From Bugula neritina (lineage: Eukaryota > Bryozoa > Gymnolaemata > Cheilostomatida > Bugulidae), in contig OZ037771.1 in assembly GCA_964035545.1 (NCBI GenBank), forward strand, positions 5,822,628 to 5,886,627: DNA of 64,000 nucleotides. The letters are read 5' to 3'. This document shows positions 25,324-37,470 of the stretch, piece by piece. The translations under genes were made by a program, and so were the position numbers. Under the pieces are notes generated by a model, which made no database searches, was not told the DNA's origin, and saw only the letters and a list, made by a program, of their open reading frames with translations. How positions within the stretch are numbered: position 1 is the first letter of the stretch; each line of letters opens with the position of its first letter.

Positions 25324-26769
25324 TACTCCTGCGCAGTTAGCCAAGATAATATAATATATAATGATATATTATATATAAAATAATGTATATAATAATATTG
25401 CAGAAACACTAATGTATAAAAAAGTGTGATGCGGGAATTTATAGGTGGCATGTATTATAGTGTTATGGACTTATAACTACTACACAGTGTAGCGTAGACA
25501 TTAAATAGTTGTAACACAATTACCATGCAATGCATGAGTACATGAAGATACTAGAAAGGGTAAGGCCACTACATTAGTAAAAGTTTGTTATAGATCGACA
25601 TACTGTCTTCATTCTAATAAATGGTACAGGTATCAATGGAATATTTTAGCGATATAAACATTTTCTCAAAAACCTGTTTTGCTCTGCTTGTGACAAAACT
25701 GAATTGGGGTTATTTCCCCTGCAGTGTGTCTCTTTTTTTGCTGACAACACAAAAATATATAAAACTATAATTAATAAACATATACAAATGATCGAAAAAA
25801 CTATGCCAAGCTGATTTGATTTAGACATACACATCGCACATACACTTTCATTGCATTTTATTAACCTGATTTACCATTTGAAAATACAACATCACTTTAA
25901 AAAATCTCAAAGCTACCATTCAATAAAAAATGCTGCATTTTAAACACAAAATGCACCCAAGCACTATTAAACCAATTTTAAATAAACACTATAAATAAGT
26001 TAAAGTATAATCTATAATTATGCAAAAAATAAGTAATATGCATCGAAATATAATTAGAAACAAAATGGTGAACCAGACTGTGTAAAGGAAGAAAATAATA
26101 TTTATTCTGAGATTGCCTTGTATCACATTCATAAAATCAGTGAAAAATTTGCTTAGGTAATGTATATGCACAACTGGATATTAAGTATAAGAGTGGTAAT
26201 ACAGCTGACAATAAGAATGAATAATAAAAATAACAATCATCACAGATTTAAAACTGAATGAAATTTATTTACAAATAATAAATAATATAAACACATCATT
26301 ATGTCAGCAGCAACACTGCAGATGTCTGAAGAATACAGTTTATATGCACTAATCAAAAGTAAATTATTATACATTTGTAAAGCCTTGGACTTTGGTTCAA
26401 AACTGGAGTTATTTCCCCAAAAAGATAGTGAAACTCGTTTAATTAAACATACTTTTTAAAAAATATGATAACATTTGACTAAGCATTGAAAGTGTTGACC
26501 CGCACCAAAGATATGCATATCACTTAAATGGACATAGTGGGTCAATTGAATTTGAAATTATGGTGTGAACCAGGCGTTAACTTGGCCAATACATTATTTG
26601 ATTTGACTAGCTCTCTTTAATATGAGCAAAGTGTACTTTTTCCAAAAAGTCATAAAATTAGAAATTTCTCATTTCGCTTAGTAAAATAATTTAATATCTT
26701 AAAAATATTGGCATATTACGTGAATAGCCAAAATTCTGAGCATGTAAACAAGCCATGTTTATGGACAAA
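25324..26769. other. AT-rich spacer / 3' flank of the NT5DC gene
   Basis: No exon or known element seen. Minus-strand AATAAA sequences occur (for example around 26268), but too far from the stop to assign with confidence. Confidence 0.5.
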
Positions 26770-29700
26770 TCAACTTTCAAACATATTTTCATGAGCAAGA
26801 GCTCCCCGCCTGGGGTAGAACTGATGATCCACAGAGTAGTGAAGCAAGTTGCTGAGGGAGGCTGTATATATATCGGCAAACCTATGGAGTCTCCTTGAGA
26901 AGTATGTGGGGTTGTGGAAAGTCCTGAATATACTTCCAAAGTGAGGGTTTATTAGGTCTTTCGTTCTTTTCCTGTAAATTCAATTTTTTTAGAAAAGCAA
27001 AACCCTTGCTTGAGTTTGCATCACTTTCTGTACAGCAAATCAGAAACTACAGCTGTTTAAAACTGAGTCATAGGGTTCTTGTAATGCCAATCTTAATCTA
27101 ACAATTGCCCGTATAATCTATAATGAAGCTTAACAGTTTAGTATTAGTGCTGATGAAGTAGTCAAGACATACTTGATGGTGATGAGCTCCATCTGCCAGG
27201 AGTTGAGCAAATCATCAGGAGCAATATCCTACAGAGGAGAACACATCACTTAAATATATCGGAGCTTGATTTACTCTCTGAACTTTCCAGTTATTCAGTC
27301 TTTGTTTAATATGAGCTAATAAAATTATTGTTTACAGTTTTAGGCAGCTTGGGTCAAATTACGGTTAGTTAGCAATTACATTCAAACCTCAGCATAGCAA
27401 ATGAAAACTAATAGAAAATCCTAACACGTAAGAATTGATAAACTTTGAAATTGTTAACAGAAGGTAAGTTTAGTGCTAACTAAGTACTAGTGAAGTACTA
27501 GTTAAGTACTAGTTGAGTATGACTTAAGTGTTAGTCAAGTACTAGTTAAGCTAAGTGCTAGTAGGATACTAATTGAGTATTAACAAAGGTACTAGTTAAC
27601 TATTAGTTAGGTGTTAGTTGAGTATTAGTTAGGTACTAGTTAAGTACTAGTTAGGTGTTAGTTGAGTATTAGTTAAGTTAGGTACTAGTTAAATTAGGTA
27701 TTAGTTAAGTTAGGTACTAGTTAAGTTAGGTACTAGTTAAGTATTAGTTAGGTGTTAGTCATGTACAAGTAAAGCGCTAGTAGGATATTAATTGAGTATT
27801 GGTTGAGTACTAGTTAAGTATTAGGTGAGGTTCTAGTCAAGTATTCATTTGCCTGGTATTTCTCTATGAGATCCTGCAAGCCAACCATCAGAATAACATC
27901 TCTTTTAAATTCTTCTTTATTCAGTGCATTGATCTCATTCTGTCCAACATATCACACCAGTATTCAGCAGTATAAACAAAATCCTAATTATCATTGCAAT
28001 AATTCTTCCTATAAGAATATACGCATTTAGTACAGTGATAAAGTACTGTAAAAATCAATCCACAAGCTTCAGCAGTATATATTGATGAAAACCCTTCGTA
28101 AGTAACTATTTCACCATTGAGTGACTACATTCTGCATGTCAGAATCATTCACAAAACATATTCATAAGCCACTCCTATATCATAAAATTTTTGTTTCTTG
28201 ACATGTCTCTATGTAAGCGGGGCAGATTTTTTAGAGTCTCAAATAATTGGATGATATAAAGGTTTGACAAAATTAATCAAAATTAGTTTTCTTTAGTTTC
28301 ATCTTTTACAGCAGTAAATTAATTTTTAATTAATGTAAAATTAACTTAAATAGCCATTTAAAACATTTTTGTTGAGAAAAAATTATCGTAAGAGTATGAA
28401 TATACTAAGTACAATGTTACAATGTTACATACAGTTAATTCGGGAATTATAGCCCCGGTTCTCCAGCCATGATGGAGGGTGGCGTCAGCCAAGTCCGTGT
28501 ACACATGATCACCAAAGTATAGCACCTTGGAGCCGGACCAGCCAGTGAACCTCTGGAGGTCAAACAAGTTACCTTCAGAGTAGACACAACCTTTCTCTAA
28601 CTGAGACACTCTGTGCCAGAGGGTTGAGTTCGTATCATGGTTGTACATCCGAAATGGTCTAGAGCATAGAGTTACAGTACATGAAAACTAAAATGTATTG
28701 CAAACACATCATATCGCGATAATATGTATATAGAGTAAAATATATATATAAAAATCAAGGAGCAAATACACTCATAGGTAAAATAATAGCATTATTCAAG
28801 CCTGTCCGAGGTGTCACAGAGTAATGAAGCAGTGGCACTTACTTGGCAGCTCATTTCTAAACACAACAGAATCACTACAATACTTGTGGAAATTTAAGAG
28901 CCCAGGAAATGTAAAATGGCAGGAAATATTACTTGATGTACCTTTTGTTAGAAATGAAAAAATCCGGTTTTCTTGCATTTATGATGACGACATCAAACTT
29001 GTCTAGCCAATCAGCTCCAACCATGTAAGTCATGCCGGCATTTCTAGAGAACATAACATATTGTAAAGATTACAGATAACATTACAACCCCAAAGGTAGA
29101 CTTGCAGTAACAGCAGCTGTACAGTAATAATCTCAGTAGTAGTAATAGTAGAGGTGGTGGTGATGGTAGTGATGGTGATGGTAGTGATGGTGATGGTAGT
29201 GATGATGATGGTAGTGATGGTGATGGTAGTGATGGTGATGGTAGTGATGGTGATGGTAGTGATGGTAGTGATGGTGATGGTAGTGATGGTGATGGTAGTG
29301 ATGGTGATGGTAGTGATGGTGATGGTAGTGATGGTGATGGTAGTGATGGTGATGGTAGTGATGGTGGTGGTAGAGGTGGTGGTGGTAGAGGTGGTGGTGG
29401 AGAGGTGGTGGTGGAGATGGTGGTGGAGGTGAGTATTAGTAGTAGTAGCAGCAGCAGCAATAGCAGTAGTAGCAGTAGTAATATTGGTGATGTGGCAAAC
29501 AATGTGTGAATAAAACCTACATAAATGGGAATCCACTATTTGAGATAAGAAATAGTTTCTTATCACGAGAAATCAGTCTGTCTAAGAGTTCAGCAATACG
29601 TGAACTGTTGGTTAGGTACTTCTCCAGGTTTCTGGTGATCTCTTCGTGAAGCTGACCAGATGTGTGTATACTTTGCACTGAGCTCTGAAATCACACGCTT

Positions 29701-32549
29701 AGTATACCAAGTTTACCAGCAAAGCATTACAATAAACCAACCAATGTGATTGGAGACAGGAATCTTAAATTAAATGTAAAGCTGAGAAATTTTATATCAT
29801 AGCAGCTTTCGAAAAAAATGCCAAAATTCAATTTTTCTGTACTTTTGTAGAGCTGTTTTACAAGAAACTGTAACATCTGTTATTTACTAAAGTATACATT
29901 TTATATAACATATCCTTAAGAATATAAAAAATATTACCTTGGGAAACATTTTGAAACAAAGACAGCTCAATTTTACAGCACAAATACTCAGAGAAATGAA
30001 TATATGTTAAACTATACCAACCAATAGAATAAATGTGTATCCCAGCATGAAAAGACTACGAATGTAGATTTTGAAGGATAACATAGCTGACTATAAACAA
30101 ATATAATTACAGAGTATAAAAATGGACTCACTCTAACATCCCAGAACACATATTCAGGATCATAGGCTATGGCATTAGACTGAAAGAATTCGATCACTTG
30201 ACTAATGAGAGATATCTCAGGTATGGTGAAGATGTCTACAAACTGATGCATCTCAGAGCCCTGAAACCACAGCATATAGGCAGAGTTGATCTCAGAGAAC
30301 AAGGTACACATCAGTAGAGTACACATGTACTACTATTATTACTATATCTTTCACCTGCAGGGTTCACCTCTTTTCCAACACCATAGGACTTTGAGATGTA
30401 GAGTCTTAGTACTAATAACTCATCTGTAATTAGCCCTTGTGTGAAAAACTGATACTTGTGTGTTTACTCATTAGCACTTTTGTCCCTTTACTTCTTATTC
30501 ACTACATGTTTTTGTTTCTGCACTTTTGTTTTGTCTCTTTTTTGATTAGTTTTTATGTATACTTTTCTCTAATTTTATTTTCTGTAAGCCTAGGGCCACA
30601 CGGTGCGTATTTTCGCATGCGAAAATTGAAATCACAAGTAGCAAAGGTGTCTACTGTGCGCGTTGAGAAAACGTTCGCACTTGTCGCTCTGCATTTTCAA
30701 CGCAAGTGCGAATCGTCTCTGTCGTCGTCACCTAATTGGCTGGTAGTTATTCAGCGAGCCCAATTTCTTTATTTAGTGCTATATTCCAGTAAGTTGCGTT
30801 TTATTGAAAGCGAGTGCGATTTAAAAATGAAAGCTTTATTTATCACGCATCACTGACGCTACAGTGGACACCTTTGCTACTTGTGATTTTAATTTTCGCA
30901 TGCGAAAATACGCACAGTGTGGCCCTAGGCTTACAAAGTACCCCCTTACATACATACATTAGATGTGTATTTTACACATATTTCACCTTAAATACTTCAG
31001 TATCTACAAAATATCCTAAGTACTGATCGTACATATAATTCACTTTGACTTTAGTGTGAACATATACTTTAAACTTATAACATCAGCTTGAGTGTATTAC
31101 CGCGCCATGAAATTGATTCATTTGCTTGACTGGGACATGAAAGCCTGAATACTGCTCTAAAACTTCATCCCAGGACAGCTTGTGAAGGCCCCGGTATACG
31201 GTATCTTTCTGAATATGGTGAAATGAGTCTATCTTCATTAGAAGACCCTTCAATAAAATCCCCCGACATTCAACATAAACTAACAACAGAGTTTTACTGG
31301 AAAATCAATAAAATACAGCATTAGAGCACGGAGGGAATCTTGGCCACCAACAAACACCGTACATAACTGTTTGTTGTTAACATGAATGGCAAAAATATTA
31401 TATATTAGTCATTAAGACTCATACTTATATCTTTGAAAAACAAATTTTGGGAACGGAAATGGTGCTACTAGAATACATATAATCATCATTAAAAGGCACA
31501 TACAATAATAATTCGCTATGAAATACATCATTCATGTAAAGATCAACAGTTCATTCAGTTATACATAAACTATGATTATTTTGTAAAATAAATTATTGTT
31601 ACCTTTTTCAGGTCAAAATGTAAACCTCTGACAGCAAAGTCTGGCTGGTATGTTAACGTTTTGAGAATCTTTGGATACTAAAACAGTCACAAAACTGATG
31701 AAATTAAATGGAATTTTTTCATTTACAATAATAAAAGTGCCTAGTGTTGTAGGAAATAGAGAACAAATTTAGTAACATCAATTTTAATTTTTCAATACAT
31801 TAAAGGAGACGATACCATCTATAAACATGGATGGAAAGCTTAATGTATAATGGAAGAAATACATATACATGTATAATGCATACACGCACGCAATACACGC
31901 AGGTAATTCATACACGTGATACACACACTCACACAATATTCAAACTCACACACACCCATGCATGCACACACGCACATATATACACGCTTGCTCATATATA
32001 TTTCTGAAGAATATTAAATGAATACATTGATATTGAAGCTGCAGTGGCAATAACAAATTAATATGACAATTGACTTACATTCTTTGTTTGAAGAAGAGCT
32101 TGCTTGCCCATTTCAAAAATTGTGTGCAGCAAAGAGTCTGAGTATCCAGCTAGTGTGTAGTCATAATCAAAGCCATAGACATCCACATCAGATAGATTAA
32201 TTTCATTGTTAGCAAACACAGCCTGGTTATCTATTGTGGCAGGAAGTTCTGTATCTGAGATATATAGAAATATGAAAATGAAACCGAAATATTATAACAA
32301 ATCTCTAAAAGTTACAGTAAGCTAGTAAAGTTTGTATAATTAATTTTTTTATGCATGCAAAGAAAATATTTGAAGTAAAAATAAAGCATAAGTACTTTGG
32401 GCTTTCAGCAACATTCTCTCATAATGCTCAATAAATGGGGTAGAAGCAGTTGTATAGCTGCATGGGAAGAGGGCTGGAAGTTTGGCACTGGTCAATGGTG
32501 GCCAGTGAGGACTAAGAACTGCATATGTTTTCTTGCAGACAGACACCAT
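26770..32549 (-). CDS. 5'-nucleotidase domain-containing protein, NT5DC2/NT5DC3-like
   Basis: Eleven exons close in frame (1518 nt, 505 aa): 32549-32396, 32254-32079, 31677-31603, 31247-31101, 30260-30132, 29684-29521, 29043-28942, 28658-28433, 27939-27853, 27228-27173, 26971-26770. This is a HAD-type hydrolase of the cytosolic IMP/GMP 5'-nucleotidase family. The nucleophile motif DYDYT is at 81-85 within [13 protein letters not shown]; motif II is LFLISNSG; the Mg-binding loop is [10 protein letters not shown]. The C-terminal signature [18 protein letters not shown] and FYPRR are typical of NT5DC2/3 (about 520-550 aa). The catalytic residues look intact. The first 50 residues could be a mitochondrial presequence but are not strongly basic. 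The substrate of this subfamily is unclear. The ninth intron appears to use a GC donor. NT5DC2 versus NT5DC3 cannot be decided here. Confidence 0.95.
27470..27845. repeat. Degenerate minisatellite in NT5DC intron 9
   Basis: Many imperfect copies of GTACTAGTTAAGTATTAGTT fill the GC-AG intron and end about 10 bases from its donor. Confidence 0.9.
29153..29440. repeat. 15-bp minisatellite in an NT5DC intron
   Basis: About fifteen tandem copies of TGATGGTGATGGTAG, grading into GGTGGTGGTAGA units. Long open frames on both strands (Met/Val/Val, Thr/Ile/Thr and Ser/Leu/Pro repeats) are by-products of the array. Confidence 0.97.
30583..30935. mobile_element. 353-bp MITE with about 76-bp near-identical TIRs
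   Basis: The left end starts TGTAAGCCTAGGGCCACAC and the right end is its reverse complement, differing at about three positions over 76 bp. Each arm holds an inner palindrome, ATTTTCGCATGCGAAAAT. The centre is GC-richer than the host intron. No flanking target duplication was recognised. It lies between the 31101 and 30260 exons of the NT5DC gene. Confidence 0.92.
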
Positions 32550-32825
32550 TATGATAGTTTCCCACTAAAATAAAAAAATTATTATTCACAAGCATAGAAA
32601 CAATGCCAGAGATTTTATTCTGAAGCTAAAATAATTCATTAGAACTATTTTTGGATCACTTCAATAAGGCATTATTTGGCAACAAAATTATTATATCTAA
32701 AAACTCATTTACATGTTTTAAAGTTTTATTGCTTTCAAAAATGTAATAAATAGAAACATTATATGTGACTTCACCAGATTTCAAAATTATTATTCATATT
32801 CAGCTTCGATCTTATACATTAGGTT

Positions 32826-32995
32826 TGGGCCCAGGCAAAGCCACTGGTGATGTTAGGAAGAGCATCCAGTTATAATTGCTCCTGTGCCCCAGCTGCAAAA
32901 GTCTTTAGCCCGATCTAACAAAACCCCTTCTATCAGGGGTTTTCTCACAGGGATGGTGACTATAAACTTGCGTGAGTGAGCTTCAATCTTATATT
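32826..32995 (+). mobile_element. tRNA-derived SINE, family S copy 2 (5'-truncated)
   Basis: It begins inside the B box (GTTTGGGCCCAGGCAAAG) and keeps the core CTGGTGATGTTAGGAAGAGC and the tail GGGGTTTTCTCACAGGGATG, matching the copy at 19255-19457 on the other strand. Confidence 0.85.
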
Positions 32996-34006
32996 ATTCA
33001 AACCATAGTGATGCAAAAAACTAACTATTTTATAGGCACGTAATTTAAAATGAACTATTGATATCAGGTGAAGAGTTTATCAATTCAGCCTGTTTAATCA
33101 ACTTGTCTAGCTGCATATAATGATAACGAGTTATTTTACAGAATATTTCGGATGACGATGTTATATGCACTAATATTCTGTAAATCTTCAGTTGTGGGCT
33201 AGAAGTTGAGCTATGCTTGAAGAATAATAGGTATACTGCTTGATGAAATGAAAAAAAAAACAATTAACTAATGGCAATGAGGAAAACTAAATACAATGGC
33301 ATATATCAGTATGTCTTAGTTATAACCACAAAACTGTAAAGAGGTTTTAAATCAAATAAATTATTCAGCTGTGACTTTTACAAACAGTTGATTAATAAAA
33401 TCTAAAGTCAGCATCTGTTTACTTTTGAGCAGCAATAGTTCTGTTCTATGTCTAAAAATACTTTTTATGACTTGGCCTCCAAATATATATTAACTGAATT
33501 GATCGTTTGTCTTCTCTTTACTTTTTACTAAATTTTTGTTATGTCAATTTATGATACCTTATCATTGAATTACAATTTCAATGTAATTTTTGTGTGATCA
33601 CAACAACTAAATAATTATATGTTTTATTGAAATCAATAAAAGTAAAAGTTGTTTAAATTGTTATAGTTTGATAAAGCATATTAATAACCTAATGAATTGT
33701 TTCTAATGCCATACCAGTTATAGAGCAGCAGCAAGCCAGCAACTAAAAACTGCAGCATAATATACATATAAGTTAGTAAAAATATAAATGACTGTTAATC
33801 GTGCTAAGCATAACTTCAGTTTGAACTATATCATTATTCATTATTATTATCCGTTGTTGTATTTATTATTATAAATATATTACTAAAACTATTGCCATGG
33901 GTCTATGAATGTGACAGTATCAGTATGAGAGTGCCAGTGTTGAATGATTATGAGTATATGACAGTAGAACTAGATGTACATGTAGCGGAGTAAGTTTTAG
34001 TGGTGT

Positions 34007-34735
34007 CATCACAGATAGACACTTCCCGGTTAGACGCTAGGCTAAATTTCTCACTTAGATGCTTCCTACATGAAATCTTCCCAGTTAGGCGCTAGTTATT
34101 ATTTTAGTACAATATGTAATGTTGTAATGTGCGTGACATTGCATCATGCAGTTATGTAACCGTTTTGTAATTATATTATTATAGTTGTGCGGTTTTCATT
34201 TGTGTCCTAAATCCCCTTTATCTTTGTGGGTTGTATATATGTTGTCAGTCTTGGAAATGTGTTCGTAGTGATTAGTTGTGCTTTCCAAATAAAGATATTT
34301 CAGTGAACTTTAAGTATAATACTATTACACAATATATATTCTATGTGCAACTTATTTGAATATTATTGAAATATATGTATATTTAAATAAACTTGGATCA
34401 ATTGCTTGTTATTCAGCACATAAATAAATTCCTTTGATCTGCATCAACTTATTAATTTTGCATATTTTATACTTCTTGTTGTTTGAAAAGATATTTCATT
34501 GATAAGTATTCCTTAAAGATAATGTCTATTATTAATGTATTACTGGTTTCGTAAAAATTGGAATATTATTCCAGATAATTCATGTTAGCTATTATAGCTA
34601 TTAGCTATTCAGCAGTATTCAGCAATCATGCAATACAACAGTTATATAGGTATATATAGGTATATTGCTATATATGATATCAAAATGAAACATAGCGTCT
34701 AAGTGAGAAGCGTCTATCTGGGAAGCGTTTATCTG
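34007..34735. mobile_element. Inverted-repeat element with reiterated ends
   Basis: The left end carries repeats of GATAGACACTTCCC / TTAGACGCTAG / CTTAGATGCTTCC; the right end carries the reverse complements (AGCGTCTAAGTGAGAAGCGT, CTATCTGGGAAGCG). The interior of about 600 bp is AT-rich and non-coding. Exact borders are uncertain. Confidence 0.65.
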
Positions 34736-36110
34736 GAATGTAACCGTTTTAGTTTCAACCTTACAGTAACTGTGAGTACAACTGTGATTATCATTATGAA
34801 CAAATTAGCCTTAGGTTTAGATCCATCATTTTTATGTTAACAAACAGTCATAAAATTTAAATTCAATCATTAACAAATAGAATTGCAATGTAAATATTAA
34901 ATTTAATGAGTATTATCAAAAAAGTTATAACTATCAATGCAAAATTGAATGCCACTATGATGCCTAAGCTTTAGGCATCATAAAAAAATTATGATCATGA
35001 AACCATAAAAACTAAAGAATAATAATAAAGTCAAACACACCACAATAAACATAATAAAAGTAAAGCAGTAAAACTAAAACTAAAGTAAATGCCAAAAAGC
35101 CAAAGCCCAAAACCAAAAACAATAACAATTATTATCATCATCATTGTGATAAACTCATGAACTCAAATTATTCCACTTGGTCGTACTGTGTGACACTTAC
35201 AGTGTAACGAGAATTTAATTTCATGAATTTGAAATTCAAATTGAAAATTAATAATAATAATATTAATATAATTATAAATATTTAATTTTTTAATTTTAAT
35301 TTAATAAATATAATAATAATAATATTAATTCATCATTCATCATATCTAGATAGAAATTTACTTTTAGTCATACCATACAAATAAATTACAACTCGCATAA
35401 CTATATTGACAACTATTTTACTTCACAATTATTAGGAGCTCTATCAAGAATGGTAATTTATTATAAATATATTTTTAATATAACTCTAACTAAGATATTA
35501 TAATTATTTTTCACATTGAACGAGGATATTGAAATTTAAAGTTATTATTTGAATCGTCAATGTAAGAGCGATATGTTAATAGCCTTAAAACTTAAAAGCG
35601 GGTCAAAAAAATGTATAAAGCCCATTTTCTAATTCAGCTGTATCCGGGTTTAAACTACTAAAATATGTATTGACATGTACATCATTGAACCAAGTATGTA
35701 ATATTTTCAATGTGCACAATAACCTAAATGCGTGTTATAATAATATTATTTCATCTTGGATGCTTACTAATTAATTTTTAAAGTTTATATTGATTGCATG
35801 TCTCTTATTACAAGTTTTCAGATATAAAATATTAGTTTTTTTTAAGTTCAACTCTCTGTAGCAGACTATGTTGTATCGTAGTTATCTTTCCATACTATTA
35901 TGCGCAAAGAGCACAACTAGAATATTATTATACAAATATAAACGAGTATAGGCTTAACAGATTGGAAGCTGGTGGGCATAGCAGTGCCTGCAGAACTTGT
36001 GTGGATACAGAGAGATTGAATAGTGTGCTTGTGAACAATAGAATAGAGTGTATGTACATATAAAAAGCATGAGATTGGTAACAAGTAAATAAATTACGAA
36101 TGTGCTAGAG

Positions 36111-36441
36111 CAGGGGTGCCCAACTTTTTCAGAGCGAGAGCCACTGAACTTTGTAAAATTTAGCTTGAGCTAGAAGCCACAGCATCAGTATTCTTCAAGT
36201 TATTACTTTATTCGAAATTCCTATGAATCATTATACAATGAAGTACCAATAATTATTGCAGGCTGCGTGTCTTGTAGGAGGTATGTAATAAAAAGATGCA
36301 CATTAAAAAGGTGTTTTTTCTCCACTCGAATTTATTTACTTTATTTTTAAAATACTTTTATTTGTTATATCTTTGAGGGCCACATAAATGTAGGCCGAGG
36401 TCCACATCTGGTCCTGGGGCCGCCTGTTGAACAGAGGCCTG
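36111..36441. mobile_element. hAT-type MITE
   Basis: It starts CAGGGGTGCCCAACTTTTTC and ends GTTGAACAGAGGCCTG, imperfect inverted ends of the typical hAT form. It is flanked by an 8-bp near-identical duplication, TGCTAGAG / GGCTAGAG (36103-36110 and 36442-36449). There is no transposase in the 331 bp. Confidence 0.88.
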
Positions 36442-37197
36442 GGCTAGAGAGTGCTCAGCTCGGGATCTTAGCCTAACACCTCTTACAGATCAAGACAGGA
36501 GCTAGAATTACCTCGAAGCCATGCAAAGCAACACGTTTCGATTCACTGATCCCAAATATTACTTGGCGAGTTCATAATTAGTTGAAAACTCCCCTTACAA
36601 CTATTATTGTAAAAACCTTTACAAATATAGCTACACATTGCGTGGCCAAATATATGCTGTGCACCAAGAACCATCCTAAAGTAAGAGGATTAGTTTATTC
36701 TGTGCTCCACAGTGTCAATATAATGTATAATATTTTGAGGAGTACTTCATTAGCTCTAGCACTTAGTAAACCACATCTAATAGATGATGCAGAAAATTCA
36801 AAGCCTCCTTTCTCAGAGTCGATCTGATGCTGATGCAAGGACGGCTCACTTTTATGCACTGCTCAGGTTTTGAGTTACATAAAGCAAGCTGAGCAAACAT
36901 TTTTAAATGAATCTATTAACACATTTAAGCAAACTCAATCAATTTCTAAATTCAGCCAAAAGATTTAAAATTTTATCCACATAAGCAGTTATACTTTTAT
37001 TAGTTGTAATACTAAAATTATCTGCTTGCAAAGGCAGAATTGACAAAAGTATATCGGATAGCAATGTCAGGAAAAAAATATCACAATAAAAGCAATTCAT
37101 GAAATATTCAACATTGCCTATTCCACAAAAAACATACATTGTTTTAATTAATATAATGTGGCATCAAATTTGTGAGCCAGTAATACAAAGTATGCAG

Positions 37198-37450
37198 TTA
37201 TATACATAATATAGTGTACTTACATATGGTGTACATACATATGGTGTACATACACCTAGTATAAATACATCCAGTATAAATACATCTAGTATGCGTACAT
37301 CCAGTTTAACTACATTTAGTGCACATACATGCAGTGTAAATACATCAAATGTACATACATATGGTTCTCATGCATCTACATAGTGTACATACATATTATC
37401 ACGATAATACATTTAATGTAATTACATATAATATACATATATAATGCACA
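37198..37450. repeat. TACATAC-rich degenerate tandem repeat
   Basis: Diverged 12-20 bp units of the type GTACATACATATGGT and ATACATCCAGTATAAA, just beyond the stop codon of the nuclear receptor and so probably in its 3' UTR or flank. Confidence 0.8.
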
Positions 37451-37470
37451 TATATAAAGTAAAGTGTAAA

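Larger units (their letters stand above)
32550..37470. other. Spacer between NT5DC and nuclear receptor genes
   Basis: No gene recognised. It holds a SINE (32826), an inverted-repeat element (34007), a hAT-type MITE (36111) and TACATA-rich repeats (37198). Other open frames are short and not protein-like. Confidence 0.6.

Noticed and set aside
29030-29566. Long open frames of Thr/Ile, Ser/Leu/Pro and Met/Val repeats on both strands
   Set aside because: Produced by the 15-bp minisatellite; intronic in the NT5DC gene.
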